Positions 44,861 to 54,023 are shown, numbered from the stretch's first letter. The stretch is DNA of 64,000 nt from Mesorhizobium loti (GCA_002356515.1 AP017605.1:3853001-3917000); one strand, 5' to 3'. Notes: generated from the sequence alone by a model not told the origin. Translations and numbers: made by a program.

Positions 44861-45733
44861 TTGACGCGACCATCCCGCTCTTCCCTCCTGATGGCCCCGG
44901 CGCTGGTCTGGCTGACCGCGCTGATGGTGGTGCCGTGTGCGCTGGTGCTCGCGCTCGCCTTCTTCCGGCGCGGCATCTATGGCGGTATCGACTACACCTT
45001 CACGCTGGAGAATTTCGGGCTGGTCTTCGACCCGCTCTACGCCGGCATCTTTCTCAAATCGGCGCGCATTGCCGGCACGGCTACCTTGATCGCGGTTGTG
45101 ATCGGCTATGCCGCCGCCTATGCCATCGCAGCCGCACCGCGCCGCTGGCAGCCTGTGTTCCTGTTCTTCGCCGTGCTGCCGTTCTGGTCCAACTATTTGA
45201 TCCGCACCTATGCCTGGATCGTACTGCTCAACCGCGAGGGCCTGATCACGCAACTCCTGCGCTGGTTCGGCTACACCGGCGAACCGCCGTCGATGCTCTA
45301 CACCGAAGGCGCGGTCATCGCCGGCCTCGTCTACAACTACCTGCCCTTCGTCATCCTCGCCTGCTACGCGCCGCTGTCGCGCCTCAACCCGGAACTCGCC
45401 GAAGCCTCGCGCGATCTCGGCGCTTCGGCCGCCACCACCTTCCGACGTGTCATCCTGCCGCTGACCGTACCCGGCATCGCCGCCGGCGCGGTCTTCGTCT
45501 TCGTGCTGTCGATCGGCAATTTCGTCACCCCGGCGTTGCTCGGCGGCGGCCGCTTCCAGATGATCGGCAATCTCGTCTACGACCAGTTCCTGACCGCCAA
45601 TGACTGGCCGTTCGGCGCCGCGCTCGCCATGGCGCTGATCGCCATCATGCTGCTGGTGCTGATGGCGCAAGCGATGGCAGCCAATCGCGCCTCGGGGCGG
45701 GCGGCGCAGGCTGCGGGAGGCACAGATGGCTGA
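44861..45733 (+). CDS. Polyamine-type ABC transporter permease (PotB-like)
   Basis: This 290-residue inner-membrane protein has six hydrophobic segments and an EAA loop NPELAEASRDLGASAATTFR. The TTG start at 44861 lies directly after the repeat, whose GAGGGGGG serves as ribosome site; an ATG at 44891 is possible. It overlaps the next permease gene by 8 bases. Substrate type is inferred from the binding protein. Confidence 0.88.
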   Translation: MTRPSRSSLLMAPALVWLTALMVVPCALVLALAFFRRGIYGGIDYTFTLENFGLVFDPLYAGIFLKSARIAGTATLIAVVIGYAAAYAIAAAPRRWQPVFLFFAVLPFWSNYLIRTYAWIVLLNREGLITQLLRWFGYTGEPPSMLYTEGAVIAGLVYNYLPFVILACYAPLSRLNPELAEASRDLGASAATTFRRVILPLTVPGIAAGAVFVFVLSIGNFVTPALLGGGRFQMIGNLVYDQFLTANDWPFGAALAMALIAIMLLVLMAQAMAANRASGRAAQAAGGTDG

Positions 45734-46520
45734 GCGCTCTCCCACGACGCGACGCACGCTCTGGCTTGTGCTCACCCTCGTCTTCGCCTTCCTCTACATC
45801 CCGATCGCCGTTCTGGTGGCGCTGTCCTTCAATGAAGGCGGGTTGCCCACGGCGTGGTCGGGGTTTTCGCTGAGATGGTATGTCTCGCTCGCCCACAACT
45901 CCGCGATCCTGTCCGCCGCGCTCAACACGCTGATCGTGGCGCTGGTCTCGACCGCTATCGCCACGCTGCTCGGCACGCTGCTGGCGATCGGCGTCGAGAT
46001 GCGCCGGCAATATGGCAAGGGGCTTGAAGCGCTGATCTTCGCGCCGATGATCATTCCCGACATCGTGCTGGCGATCGCGCTGCTGTCGTTCTTTTCGATG
46101 ATCAACCTGACCATGGGGCTGCACACCATCATCCTTGCCCATGTCGTCTTCAACCTCGCCTTCGTCTGTTCGGTGGTGCGCGCAAGGCTGAAGAGCTTCG
46201 ACTGGTCGATCGTCGAGGCCTCCGCCGATCTCGGCGCCTCCGCGCTCACCACCTTCCGGCGGGTGACCTTACCGGTGATCCTCCCGGCGGTGATTGCCGG
46301 CGCCCTGCTTGCCTTCACGCTCTCGGTCGACGAATTCATCATCGCCTTCTTCACCGCGGGCGCCGGCCGCGCCTCGACGACGCTGCCGATGCAGATCTAC
46401 GCCATGATCCGCTTCGGCATCACGCCGGAGATCAACGCGCTGGCGACCATCGTCATGGCGGTTTCCATCACCGCGCTGACCCTGTCGCAGCGGCTCAACC
46501 GTGGGATCATCGGCCAATGA
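45726..46520 (+). CDS. Polyamine-type ABC transporter permease (PotC-like)
   Basis: This 264-residue inner-membrane protein has IPIAVLVALSFNEGGLPTAW at the first segment and the EAA loop IVEASADLGASALTTFRRVT. It pairs with the PotB-like protein to form the channel. Its stop overlaps the ATG of the ATPase gene by 4 bases. Confidence 0.92.
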   Translation: MAERSPTTRRTLWLVLTLVFAFLYIPIAVLVALSFNEGGLPTAWSGFSLRWYVSLAHNSAILSAALNTLIVALVSTAIATLLGTLLAIGVEMRRQYGKGLEALIFAPMIIPDIVLAIALLSFFSMINLTMGLHTIILAHVVFNLAFVCSVVRARLKSFDWSIVEASADLGASALTTFRRVTLPVILPAVIAGALLAFTLSVDEFIIAFFTAGAGRASTTLPMQIYAMIRFGITPEINALATIVMAVSITALTLSQRLNRGIIGQ

Positions 46521-47590
46521 GCGAACCGCGCACGCTGCTGGCCATCGATCATGTGTCGAAGACTTTCGGCCGGGTCACCGCTGTCGATGGCATCTCGCTC
46601 GACATCCGCGAAAATGAATTCTTCGCTTTGCTCGGCCCGTCCGGCTGCGGCAAGACCACGCTCTTGCGCATGCTCGCCGGTTTCGAGACGCCGAGCGACG
46701 GCCGCATCCTGCTCGACGGCAAGGACATCGCCAAAACCCCGCCCAACAAGCGGCCGGTCAATCTGATGTTCCAGTCCTACGCGCTGTTCCCGCATATGAG
46801 CGTGCGCGCCAATGTCTCCTACGGCCTGGAGATGGAGCGTCTGCCGGCTAAGGAAATCCGCTCCCGCGTCGATGCTATCCTGGCGACCACCGAGCTTGTC
46901 CCCTTCGCCGATCGCAAACCGGAGCAATTGTCGGGCGGCCAGAAGCAGCGCGTCGCGCTCGCCCGCGCGCTGGTCAAGCGGCCCCGGCTGCTGCTGCTCG
47001 ACGAGCCGCTCGGCGCGCTCGACAAGAAGCTGCGCGGCGCCATGCAGCTGGAACTGAAACGCCTGCAGCACGAGGTCGGCATCACCTTCGTCATCGTCAC
47101 CCACGACCAGGAAGAATCGCTTGTGATGGCCGACCGCATGGCGGTGCTGAAAGACGGCAAGCTGCTGCAATGCGACACGCCACACGCGGTCTACGAGCAT
47201 CCGGCCGACCGTTTCGTCGCCGACTTCATCGGCGTCATGAATTTCATCCCGGGCAAGGCGTCGGCCGATGGCGTGGTGGCCGCGAATGGTGCGCGCATTG
47301 CCGGCAAGGTCCCCGCAGCGCTGACCCCTGGCGCATCGGCGGTCGCCTCGGTGCGGCCCGAACGTATCCGGCTGTTTCCCGAGGCTCAGACCGCCAACCG
47401 CACGACCGGCACGGTCGAGGCGCTGGCCTATCACGGCCTCGACCTGCAGCTGCATATCCGCACTGCCCTGTCGCCCAAACCGTTCCTGGTGCGCGTCACC
47501 GCCGATGCCGCCGACCGCAGGCCGGTTTCGTCAGGCGACCAGGTCGAACTCGGCTGGGATGCCGCCGATGTCAGAATTTTCGCAGAATGA
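46517..47590 (+). CDS. Polyamine-type ABC transporter ATPase (PotA-like)
   Basis: This 357-residue ATPase has Walker A GPSGCGKTT, Q-loop LMFQSYALFPHMSV, signature LSGGQKQRVALARAL and Walker B LLLLDEPLGALD. The C-terminal TOBE-like part (about 270-357) fits PotA. Together with the two permeases and the PotD-like protein it makes a full importer. Confidence 0.93.
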   Translation: MSEPRTLLAIDHVSKTFGRVTAVDGISLDIRENEFFALLGPSGCGKTTLLRMLAGFETPSDGRILLDGKDIAKTPPNKRPVNLMFQSYALFPHMSVRANVSYGLEMERLPAKEIRSRVDAILATTELVPFADRKPEQLSGGQKQRVALARALVKRPRLLLLDEPLGALDKKLRGAMQLELKRLQHEVGITFVIVTHDQEESLVMADRMAVLKDGKLLQCDTPHAVYEHPADRFVADFIGVMNFIPGKASADGVVAANGARIAGKVPAALTPGASAVASVRPERIRLFPEAQTANRTTGTVEALAYHGLDLQLHIRTALSPKPFLVRVTADAADRRPVSSGDQVELGWDAADVRIFAE

Positions 47591-47603
47591 GAGGAGCAGC
47601 CTG

Positions 47604-48878
47604 ATGGCGCAGAAGACGATCGCGTTTTTCCCGGAAGCCGCTTACGGCCCGGCGCTCAATTCCGTCGGCATCGCGCAAGCCGTCGAGGCGCGCGGCCACA
47701 AGGCCGTGTTCCTGTCCGATCCCGGCTTCGTCGAGGTGTACAGGGGCTACGGTTTCGAGGCGCATCCAGTGAACCTCTCCGAACCGATGCCGCCCGAGCA
47801 GATGGCGAAATTCTGGGAGGATTTCATCAACGGCCACATCCCGAACTTCCGCAAATCGCCCTACGACCAGGTCGACAATTATGTGAAGGATTGCTGGACC
47901 GCGATCGTCGACAGCGCCAAATGGGCGCAGAAGGACCTGCCGGGCGTGCTGGCCGCCATCAAGCCTGATGTCATCTGCGTCGACAACGTCATCCTGTTTC
48001 CGGCCATCAAACAATTCGGCAAGCCGTGGGTGCGCGTTATCTCCTGCTCGGAAAACGAGATCGAGGACGAGGACATCCCGCCGCATCTCTCCGGCTGCGG
48101 CGAGAACGACCATGCCGGGCATCAGCGCTATCGCGATCATTTCAACGCGGTGATCAAGCCGATCCATGACGACTTCAACGCCTTCCTCACCGCCAACAAC
48201 GAGGCGCCCTATCCGATCGGCCAGTTCTTCGAGGCCTCGCCCTATCTGAACCTGTTGCTTTATCCCGAGGCGGCGAAATTCAAGCGCCGCCATCCGCTCG
48301 ACCCGGCGAAATTCCAGTATCTCGAAGGCTGCGTGCGGCGGGAGAAGCCTTATGCGGTACCGACCTTCGCGAAAAACAATGATGGCCCGCTGCTCTATGT
48401 CTCCTTCGGCAGCCTCGGCGCCGGCGATGTCGAGCTGCTGAAGCGCATCATCGCCACGCTGGGCCAGACGCGCTACCGCGCGCTGGTCAATGTCGGCGGC
48501 TACAAGGACCAGTACACCGACGTGCCCGGCAACGTCATCGTCGAGAGCTGGTTCCCGCAGCCTTCGGTGATCCCACAGGTCGATGCGGTGATCCACCATG
48601 GCGGCAACAACTCGTTCACCGAGTGCCTCTATTTCGGCAAGCCGGCCATCATCATGCCCTATGTCTGGGACGGTCACGACAACGCTACCCGCGTCGAGGA
48701 AACCGGCCACGGCTTCGGCATGCCGCGCTACGACTGGACCGATGCCGAGCTGGTCGCCAAGATCGAGACCTGCCTGACCGACCCGAAGATGAAGGCGAAG
48801 CTGGCGCAGACCTCGGCACAGATGCACGCGCAGAACGGGCCTGAGAAGGCTGCGGGTTTGCTGGAGGCGTTGCTGTGA
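47604..48878 (+). CDS. GT1-like glycosyltransferase (paralogue 2)
   Basis: This 424-residue protein is similar along its full length to the protein of 41026-42309: FFPEAAYGPALNSVGIAQAV, VRVISCSENEIEDEDIPPHL, YLEGCVRREKPYAVPTFAKN, AVIHHGGNNSFTECLYFGKP and MPYVWDGHDNATRVEETGHG. The donor-binding His of HHGGNNS is kept. GAGGAG precedes the ATG. It follows the ATPase by 13 bases. Two copies on both sides of one regulator suggest a pair acting as heterodimer or on two steps. Confidence 0.87.
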   Translation: MAQKTIAFFPEAAYGPALNSVGIAQAVEARGHKAVFLSDPGFVEVYRGYGFEAHPVNLSEPMPPEQMAKFWEDFINGHIPNFRKSPYDQVDNYVKDCWTAIVDSAKWAQKDLPGVLAAIKPDVICVDNVILFPAIKQFGKPWVRVISCSENEIEDEDIPPHLSGCGENDHAGHQRYRDHFNAVIKPIHDDFNAFLTANNEAPYPIGQFFEASPYLNLLLYPEAAKFKRRHPLDPAKFQYLEGCVRREKPYAVPTFAKNNDGPLLYVSFGSLGAGDVELLKRIIATLGQTRYRALVNVGGYKDQYTDVPGNVIVESWFPQPSVIPQVDAVIHHGGNNSFTECLYFGKPAIIMPYVWDGHDNATRVEETGHGFGMPRYDWTDAELVAKIETCLTDPKMKAKLAQTSAQMHAQNGPEKAAGLLEALL

Positions 48879-48907
48879 GCACGATGTTTGAGATGTCGAG
48901 CCAAGGC

Positions 48908-49062
48908 ACCCCCCTCTGGCCTGCCGGCCATCTCCCCCTCAAGGGGGGAGATTGGATGTCGCCGCCGCTTTCGCCAATTTCCAACGCTGAAAAAGGGGCG
49001 CCGAAACCAAAGCTGCCAATCTCCCCCCTTGAGGGGGAGATGGCCGGCAGGACAGAGGGGGG
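48908..49062. repeat. Composite palindromic repeat, family A copy 3
   Basis: Arms CCCCCTCTGGCCTGCCGGCC (from about 48909) and the inverted GGCCGGCAGGACAGAGGGGG (to about 49062) enclose the inner palindrome seen in copies 1 and 2. It separates the glycosyltransferase and cupin genes of one operon. Confidence 0.8.
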
Positions 49063-49116
49063 CCTCGTAGGGCGGCAACAGATCGCAGTTGAGCATCATG
49101 ATCATGGAGCACGTCC

Positions 49117-49467
49117 ATGACCTCGTCTGCCCCGCACCTCCACCAGGCTTCCATCCGCACCGATCTCGTCGACTGGGGCGCCCAGCCTGACGCGCTCGAT
49201 GGCGCCTCACACTCCACCGGCAGGCTCGTGCACAAGGGGCCGAACAACCAGCCGGAATCCGGTATCTGGGTGTGCACGCCGGGCCGCTGGCGGCTCTCGA
49301 TCCCGCGTGACGAATTGTGCCATTTCGTCGCCGGCCGCGCGACCTACCGGTCGGATGTCGGCGAAGTGATAGAAGTGTCGGCCGGCACCGTGGTCATGTT
49401 CCCCGCCGGCTGGACGGGCGAATGCACGGTGCATGAGACCATGCGCAACGTCTACATGCTGGCCTGA
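49117..49467 (+). CDS. Small cupin protein (paralogue 1 of 3)
   Basis: This 116-residue single-domain cupin (DUF861-like) has GRLVHKGPNNQPESGIWVCT, the metal-site region PRDELCHFVAGRATY and the C-terminal VMFPAGWTGECTVHETMR. It may isomerise, cyclise or hydrolyse a small metabolite, as ureidoglycine aminohydrolase-type cupins do. No signal peptide. It is 34-60% similar by eye to the two following genes, with matching motif order. Confidence 0.82.
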   Translation: MTSSAPHLHQASIRTDLVDWGAQPDALDGASHSTGRLVHKGPNNQPESGIWVCTPGRWRLSIPRDELCHFVAGRATYRSDVGEVIEVSAGTVVMFPAGWTGECTVHETMRNVYMLA

Positions 49468-49480
49468 CCGAGGAACTGAT

Positions 49481-49822
49481 ATGCCGACACCGCACTGGCC
49501 AAAGGCCTCAATCGTGGAACTGGACGACTGGGGCGCGGGCAGCAACACGCTTGCCGGCGCGCCGCGCGCCTCCGGCAAGATCCTGTCGCAGAATCCGGAC
49601 GGGTCGAGCGAATGCGGCCTGTGGTCGTGCACGCCGGGCACCCGCAAGGTCACCTTCGGCGCCGACGAGTTCTGCCACTTCCTGTCGGGTCACGGCAGCT
49701 ATGTCCACGAGAACGGCGAAGAGATTCCGGTCGAGGCCGGCACGCTCGTGTTCTTCCCCGCCGGCTGGACCGGCATCTCCATCATCACGCAAACGCTGAC
49801 CAAAGCCTTCATGTGCCGGTGA
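49481..49822 (+). CDS. Small cupin protein (paralogue 2 of 3)
   Basis: This 113-residue cupin has SGKILSQNPDGSSECGLWSC, ADEFCHFLSGHGSY and LVFFPAGWTGISIITQTL. It lacks the C-terminal HET motif of its neighbours (ITQT instead), so it may have lost one function. The ATG at 49481 has AGGAA upstream and lies 13 bases after the preceding stop. Confidence 0.82.
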   Translation: MPTPHWPKASIVELDDWGAGSNTLAGAPRASGKILSQNPDGSSECGLWSCTPGTRKVTFGADEFCHFLSGHGSYVHENGEEIPVEAGTLVFFPAGWTGISIITQTLTKAFMCR

Positions 49823-49844
49823 GCAATTTTTCAAGGAAATCGAT

Positions 49845-50189
49845 ATGACCACGCCCATCATGCAATCGCCGCTCGCCATCACCGATCTCGTCGACTGGGG
49901 CGTCATCCCGACCATGATCGAGGGTGAGTCGCACACTTCGGGCAAGCTGCTCTACAAGGGACCGGAAGGTCGTTCCGAATGCGGTCTGTGGGTCTGCACC
50001 CCCGGCAAATGGCACTGCCACGTCACGCGTGACGAGTTCTGCCACTTCCTCGAAGGCCGCTGCACCTATGTGCACGAATCCGGTGAAGTCATCGAGATCA
50101 AGCCCGACACGGCGGCCTTCTTCCCACAGGACTGGAAAGGCGTCTGCACCGTCCATGAGACGATCAAGAAGGTCTACATGATCCGCTGA
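49845..50189 (+). CDS. Small cupin protein (paralogue 3 of 3)
   Basis: This 114-residue cupin has SGKLLYKGPEGRSECGLWVC, TRDEFCHFLEGRCTYVHESG and FFPQDWKGVCTVHETIKKVY. It is closest to paralogue 1 at the C-terminus and to paralogue 2 in the middle. AAGGAA precedes the ATG. The 160 bases after it contain no gene; a CGGAC-TAAAT-GTCCG hairpin near 50254 is the only structure seen. Confidence 0.82.
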   Translation: MTTPIMQSPLAITDLVDWGVIPTMIEGESHTSGKLLYKGPEGRSECGLWVCTPGKWHCHVTRDEFCHFLEGRCTYVHESGEVIEIKPDTAAFFPQDWKGVCTVHETIKKVYMIR

Positions 50190-50349
50190 GCCTTTCCGAT
50201 AATTTTACCCTGCCGGACACCTGACGCGGCTTTCTGCGCTTCCGGTGCTCACGGACTAAATGTCCGCTGCGCTCCGGTTCTCGAAAGCCACGCCATCTGC
50301 CTCGGCAGGGCGAATTCTCAAAAAGGCTCCCACGTGGAGGAGGACGAAA

Positions 50350-51858
50350 ATGCATTTCTCCCCTGACCGGCCGACCTTCTTCGTCAATCCGGACTACCGG
50401 CCGATGGCCGGTGCAAACAAAGCAGTGATCGATCCGGCAACGCTGGGAACCGTCGGCGCCATCGCAGCGGCCAGTGATGGCGAAATCGAAGCCGCGCTCG
50501 CCGCCGCGACCAAGGCGCAAGCCACCTGGAAAAAGCTCGACGCCAAGAGCCGGGCAAAGCATCTGCATGCCGTCGCCAATGCCATCGAGGCGGCGGATTT
50601 CACCCGTTGCGCGGAGCTGATGGTGCGCGAGATGGGCAAGCCCTATCCGGAAGCCATCGGCGAGATCGCCAATTGCGCGCCGATCTTCCGCTACTATGCC
50701 GAGATGGCGCGCGACGACGCCGGCAAGGTCGCCGGCACGACGCAGGCCGGTTCCTTCCAATATGCGCGCTACGAGCCCTATGGCGTCTCCGTCCACATCA
50801 TGCCCTACAATTTTCCGATCCTGCTGATGTGCTGGACGGTCGCCGCCTCGCTCGCCGCCGGCAATGCCTGCATCATCAAGCCGGCCGAGGCGACGACGCT
50901 GTCGACACTGGAGTACATGACCGTGTTCCGTCCGCTGCCGGAAGGCCTGGTCTCCTGCCTGCCCGGCGCGGCCGCGACCGCCCAGGCGCTGATCGCTTCC
51001 GATCGCACCCACGCGGTTGCCTTCACCGGCTCGGTCGCCGCCGGCAAGGCGGTAGCAGTGGCCTGCGCGGAACGCATGAAGCCTTGCGTCATCGAGGCCG
51101 GCGGCAGCGATCCGCTGATCATCAGCGAACACGCCCCGCTCGACGTCGCGGCGGCCGGCAGCGTCACCGCCGCCTTCCACCTCACCGGCCAGGTCTGCAC
51201 CTCGGCCGAGCGCTTCTTCGTCGTCGACGCCGTGCATGACCGCTTCGTCGAATTGTTCGCCGAAAGGACACGCGCGCTGCGCATCGGCAACGGCATGGAC
51301 AAGACCGAGATCGGCCCGCTGGTCAGCGAGGCGGCTCGCGCCAAGGTCATGCACTTGGTCGATGACGCCATTCGCAACGGCGCCAAGGCGGTCACCGGCG
51401 GGCGCATCCCGCCGGCGCACAACACCGGCTGGTTCTACGAGCCGACGATCCTAACCGGTGTCACGCCTGACATGGCTATCGTGCGCGAAGAGTGTTTTGG
51501 CCCGGTCGCCGCCATCTGCCGTGTCAAGGATTTCGACGAGGCGATCCGGCTTGCCAATGACAGCCCGTTCGGGCTCGGCGCCTCGGTGTTCACCACGGAC
51601 CTGGCCGAAGCGCATGAGGCGGCCGAGCGGCTCGAGGCCGGCATGGTCTGGGTCAACAACCCGCTGATCGACAATGACGCCTTGCCCTTCGGCGGCTGGA
51701 AGGCGTCAGGACTCGGCCGCGAACTCGGACGCCAAGGCCTTGACGCCTTCCGTCGCTCGAAAATGGTCATCATCGACCACAAGCCGGCGATCCAGGACTG
51801 GTGGTATCCCTACCCCGACAGCTGGTTCCGCGAGACCGGCGGCCGCAAGCACGTGTGA
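50350..51858 (+). CDS. Aldehyde dehydrogenase family protein
   Basis: This 502-residue enzyme oxidises an aldehyde to an acid with NAD(P). Catalytic Cys283 is in GQVCTSAERFF and the general base is Glu249 in VIEAGGSDPLII (most ALDHs have ELGGK). NAD region AFTGSVAAGKAVA is intact. It resembles succinate-semialdehyde and PuuC-like groups. GGAGGAGG precedes the ATG. It completes a Puu-like path at the end of the plus-strand arm. Confidence 0.9.
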   Translation: MHFSPDRPTFFVNPDYRPMAGANKAVIDPATLGTVGAIAAASDGEIEAALAAATKAQATWKKLDAKSRAKHLHAVANAIEAADFTRCAELMVREMGKPYPEAIGEIANCAPIFRYYAEMARDDAGKVAGTTQAGSFQYARYEPYGVSVHIMPYNFPILLMCWTVAASLAAGNACIIKPAEATTLSTLEYMTVFRPLPEGLVSCLPGAAATAQALIASDRTHAVAFTGSVAAGKAVAVACAERMKPCVIEAGGSDPLIISEHAPLDVAAAGSVTAAFHLTGQVCTSAERFFVVDAVHDRFVELFAERTRALRIGNGMDKTEIGPLVSEAARAKVMHLVDDAIRNGAKAVTGGRIPPAHNTGWFYEPTILTGVTPDMAIVREECFGPVAAICRVKDFDEAIRLANDSPFGLGASVFTTDLAEAHEAAERLEAGMVWVNNPLIDNDALPFGGWKASGLGRELGRQGLDAFRRSKMVIIDHKPAIQDWWYPYPDSWFRETGGRKHV

Positions 51859-51865
51859 GGAGATG

Positions 51866-51886
51866 CAGCGCGGTCTCGCCGCGCTG
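51866..51886. terminator. Stem-loop between convergent ALDH and FadJ-type genes
   Basis: CAGCGCGG-TCTCG-CCGCGCTG is a perfect 8-bp stem with a 5-base loop, 7 bases after the ALDH stop. No T-run follows, so it is only a probable termination or protection element. Confidence 0.45.
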
Positions 51887-51950
51887 CTCAAAAGGCTTAT
51901 GCCTCGACGCGCGGATTCGACAATCGCCCTCACCTTCAGCGGGCGTTTGA

Positions 51951-54023
51951 TCAGTCCGTCGCCTCGACCTCCCAGGAGCCGGTCTCGGCCATTCGCTTCA
52001 GCAGCGGGGCCGGCTTGAACACGTCCTTGCCGGTCCGCTGGTGCCAGTAGTCGAGCCGCTCGACGATCTTTGCCGCCCCTTCCAGGCCGGCCCAGAACAT
52101 CGGCCCGCCCTTGCCGATCGGAAAACCGTAGCCATTGACCCAGACGACATCGATGTCGGAGGCGCGGGCCGCGATCTTCTCCTCGAGGATTTTCGCCCCC
52201 TCATTGACCAGGGGATAGAGCGTACGCTCTATGATTTCGTCAGCGCTGATCGCACGCGGCGCGATGCCGCGCTCGGCGGCCTTTTCACGGATCAGCGCGT
52301 CGACCTCAGGATCGGGAACGCCCGCCCGTGCGCCAGCCTCATAGAGATAGAAGCCCCGGCCGGTCTTCTGGCCGAAACGGCCCTGTTCGCACAGCGTGTC
52401 GGCGATGACGGCCGTCAGGCCGCGCGCCTTGCGGTTGCGCCAGCCAATGTCGAGGCCGGCCAGATCGCCCATCTGGAACGGCCCCATCGGCCAGCCGAAA
52501 TCGGTGAAGGCCTTGTCGATCTGGCCGGGTGTCGCGCCCTCCAGCAGCAGCGCTTCCGATTCCGAACCGCGCGCTGCCAGCATGCGGTTGCCGACGAAGC
52601 CGTGGCAGACCCCGACGACGACCGCCACCTTGCCGATCCGCCGCGCGAGATCGACCACGGTCGCCAGAGCATCCGGCGCTGTCTTGTCGGCCCGCACGAT
52701 CTCCAGCAGCTTCATGACATTGGCCGGTGAGAAGAAATGCAGGCCGAGCACATCCTGCGGCCGCGAGATCGAGGCGGCGATCTCATTGATGTCGAGATAG
52801 GAAGTGTTGGTGGCAAGGATCGCACCGGGCCTGGCCACGGTGTCGAGCTTGCCGAACACCTCCTTCTTGACCGCCATGTCCTCGAACACCGCCTCGATGA
52901 TCAGGTCGCACTCGGCGAGATCGGCATAGTCGGTCGAGCCCTTGAACTGCGCGAGCCGCTGACGCTTGGCATCTTCGGTCAGGGAGCCGCGCGAAACGGA
53001 GACGGCATAGTTCTTCTCGATCGTGCCCAGCCCGCGCTGCAGCGCTTCCGCGCTGGTTTCCAGCAAGGTGACCAAAAAACCGCCATTGGCGAACGCCATG
53101 GCGATGCCGCCGCCCATCGTGCCGGCGCCGATCACACCGACGCGTGCGATCCTGCGCTTAAGTGTATCCTTGCCGGGAAGTTTTGCCGCCTCACGTTCGG
53201 CGAAGAACAGATGGCGCTGCGCGCGCGACTGGTCGCTGGCGACCAGTTTGACGAATAGCGCGCGCTCCGCCGCCAGCGCTTCGTCGAAGGGCAGCGTGAG
53301 GGCGTTGCGAACCGCTTGCGCGCAGGCGATCGGTGCCTCCAGCCCGCGCGCCTTTTTGGCGAGCTCCGCCGCCTCGGCATCGAAAGCCGCGAGGTCGGTT
53401 TCCCCAAGCTCGTCATTGCGATCGCGTACAGGCGTGAAAGGACCACCCTTGCGGGCGATTTCGCGGGCAAAGTTCACGGCGTGCGTGGTCAGATCACCTT
53501 CGAAGACGGCATCGACGAGCCCGGCGGCATGCGCTTCGGTCGCGCCGATCGGCGTGCCGGAAACGATCATCCTCAGCGCCTTCAGCGCGCCGACAAGACG
53601 CGGCAGCCGCACCGTGCCGCCGCCGCCCGGCAGCAGGCCAAGTTTCACCTCCGGCAGGCCGAGCTTGGCGCCGGCATCGGCAACGCGGAAATGACAGCCG
53701 AGCGCCAGTTCCAGCCCGCCGCCGAGCGCCGTGCCGTGGATGGCGGCGACTGTCGGCTTGGCGATGGTCTCGAGCGTCACGATCAGGGCGCGCAGGTCCG
53801 GCTGCTGCACCGGCTTGCCGAATTCCGTGATGTCGGCGCCGGCGACAAAGGTCCGGCCGGCACAAGCGATGATGATGGCCGTGACCGAGGCATCGTCGCG
53901 CAAGGCAACCAGCGCCTGCATCAGCGGCTCGCGGACATGGAAGCTCAGCGCGTTGACCGGCGGGTTGTCGATGGTGACGATGGCGACGCCATTGTCGTTC
54001 ACGACACTAACGGAACTGGACAA
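51951..54023 (-). CDS. Bifunctional enoyl-CoA hydratase/3-hydroxyacyl-CoA dehydrogenase (FadJ type)
   Basis: This 690-residue fusion joins an N-terminal crotonase domain (about 1-190: AGRTFVAGADITEFGKP, GTALGGGLELALGCHFRVAD, KLGLLPGGGGTVRLPRLVGA) to an NAD-binding dehydrogenase domain (about 297-475: VGVIGAGTMGGGIAMAFANG, LGLHFFSPANVMKLLEIVRA) and a C-terminal helical domain. It acts in fatty-acid or dicarboxylic-acid beta-oxidation. The TTG start has GGGAGGG six bases upstream. No thiolase partner is adjacent. pcaF is 16 kb away. Confidence 0.94.
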   Translation of the reverse strand: MSSSVSVVNDNGVAIVTIDNPPVNALSFHVREPLMQALVALRDDASVTAIIIACAGRTFVAGADITEFGKPVQQPDLRALIVTLETIAKPTVAAIHGTALGGGLELALGCHFRVADAGAKLGLPEVKLGLLPGGGGTVRLPRLVGALKALRMIVSGTPIGATEAHAAGLVDAVFEGDLTTHAVNFAREIARKGGPFTPVRDRNDELGETDLAAFDAEAAELAKKARGLEAPIACAQAVRNALTLPFDEALAAERALFVKLVASDQSRAQRHLFFAEREAAKLPGKDTLKRRIARVGVIGAGTMGGGIAMAFANGGFLVTLLETSAEALQRGLGTIEKNYAVSVSRGSLTEDAKRQRLAQFKGSTDYADLAECDLIIEAVFEDMAVKKEVFGKLDTVARPGAILATNTSYLDINEIAASISRPQDVLGLHFFSPANVMKLLEIVRADKTAPDALATVVDLARRIGKVAVVVGVCHGFVGNRMLAARGSESEALLLEGATPGQIDKAFTDFGWPMGPFQMGDLAGLDIGWRNRKARGLTAVIADTLCEQGRFGQKTGRGFYLYEAGARAGVPDPEVDALIREKAAERGIAPRAISADEIIERTLYPLVNEGAKILEEKIAARASDIDVVWVNGYGFPIGKGGPMFWAGLEGAAKIVERLDYWHQRTGKDVFKPAPLLKRMAETGSWEVEATD

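Noticed and set aside
50190..50349. Riboswitch before the aldehyde dehydrogenase
   Set aside because: CCCTGCCG/CGGCAGGG and a small hairpin can pair, but no known riboswitch core is recognisable.
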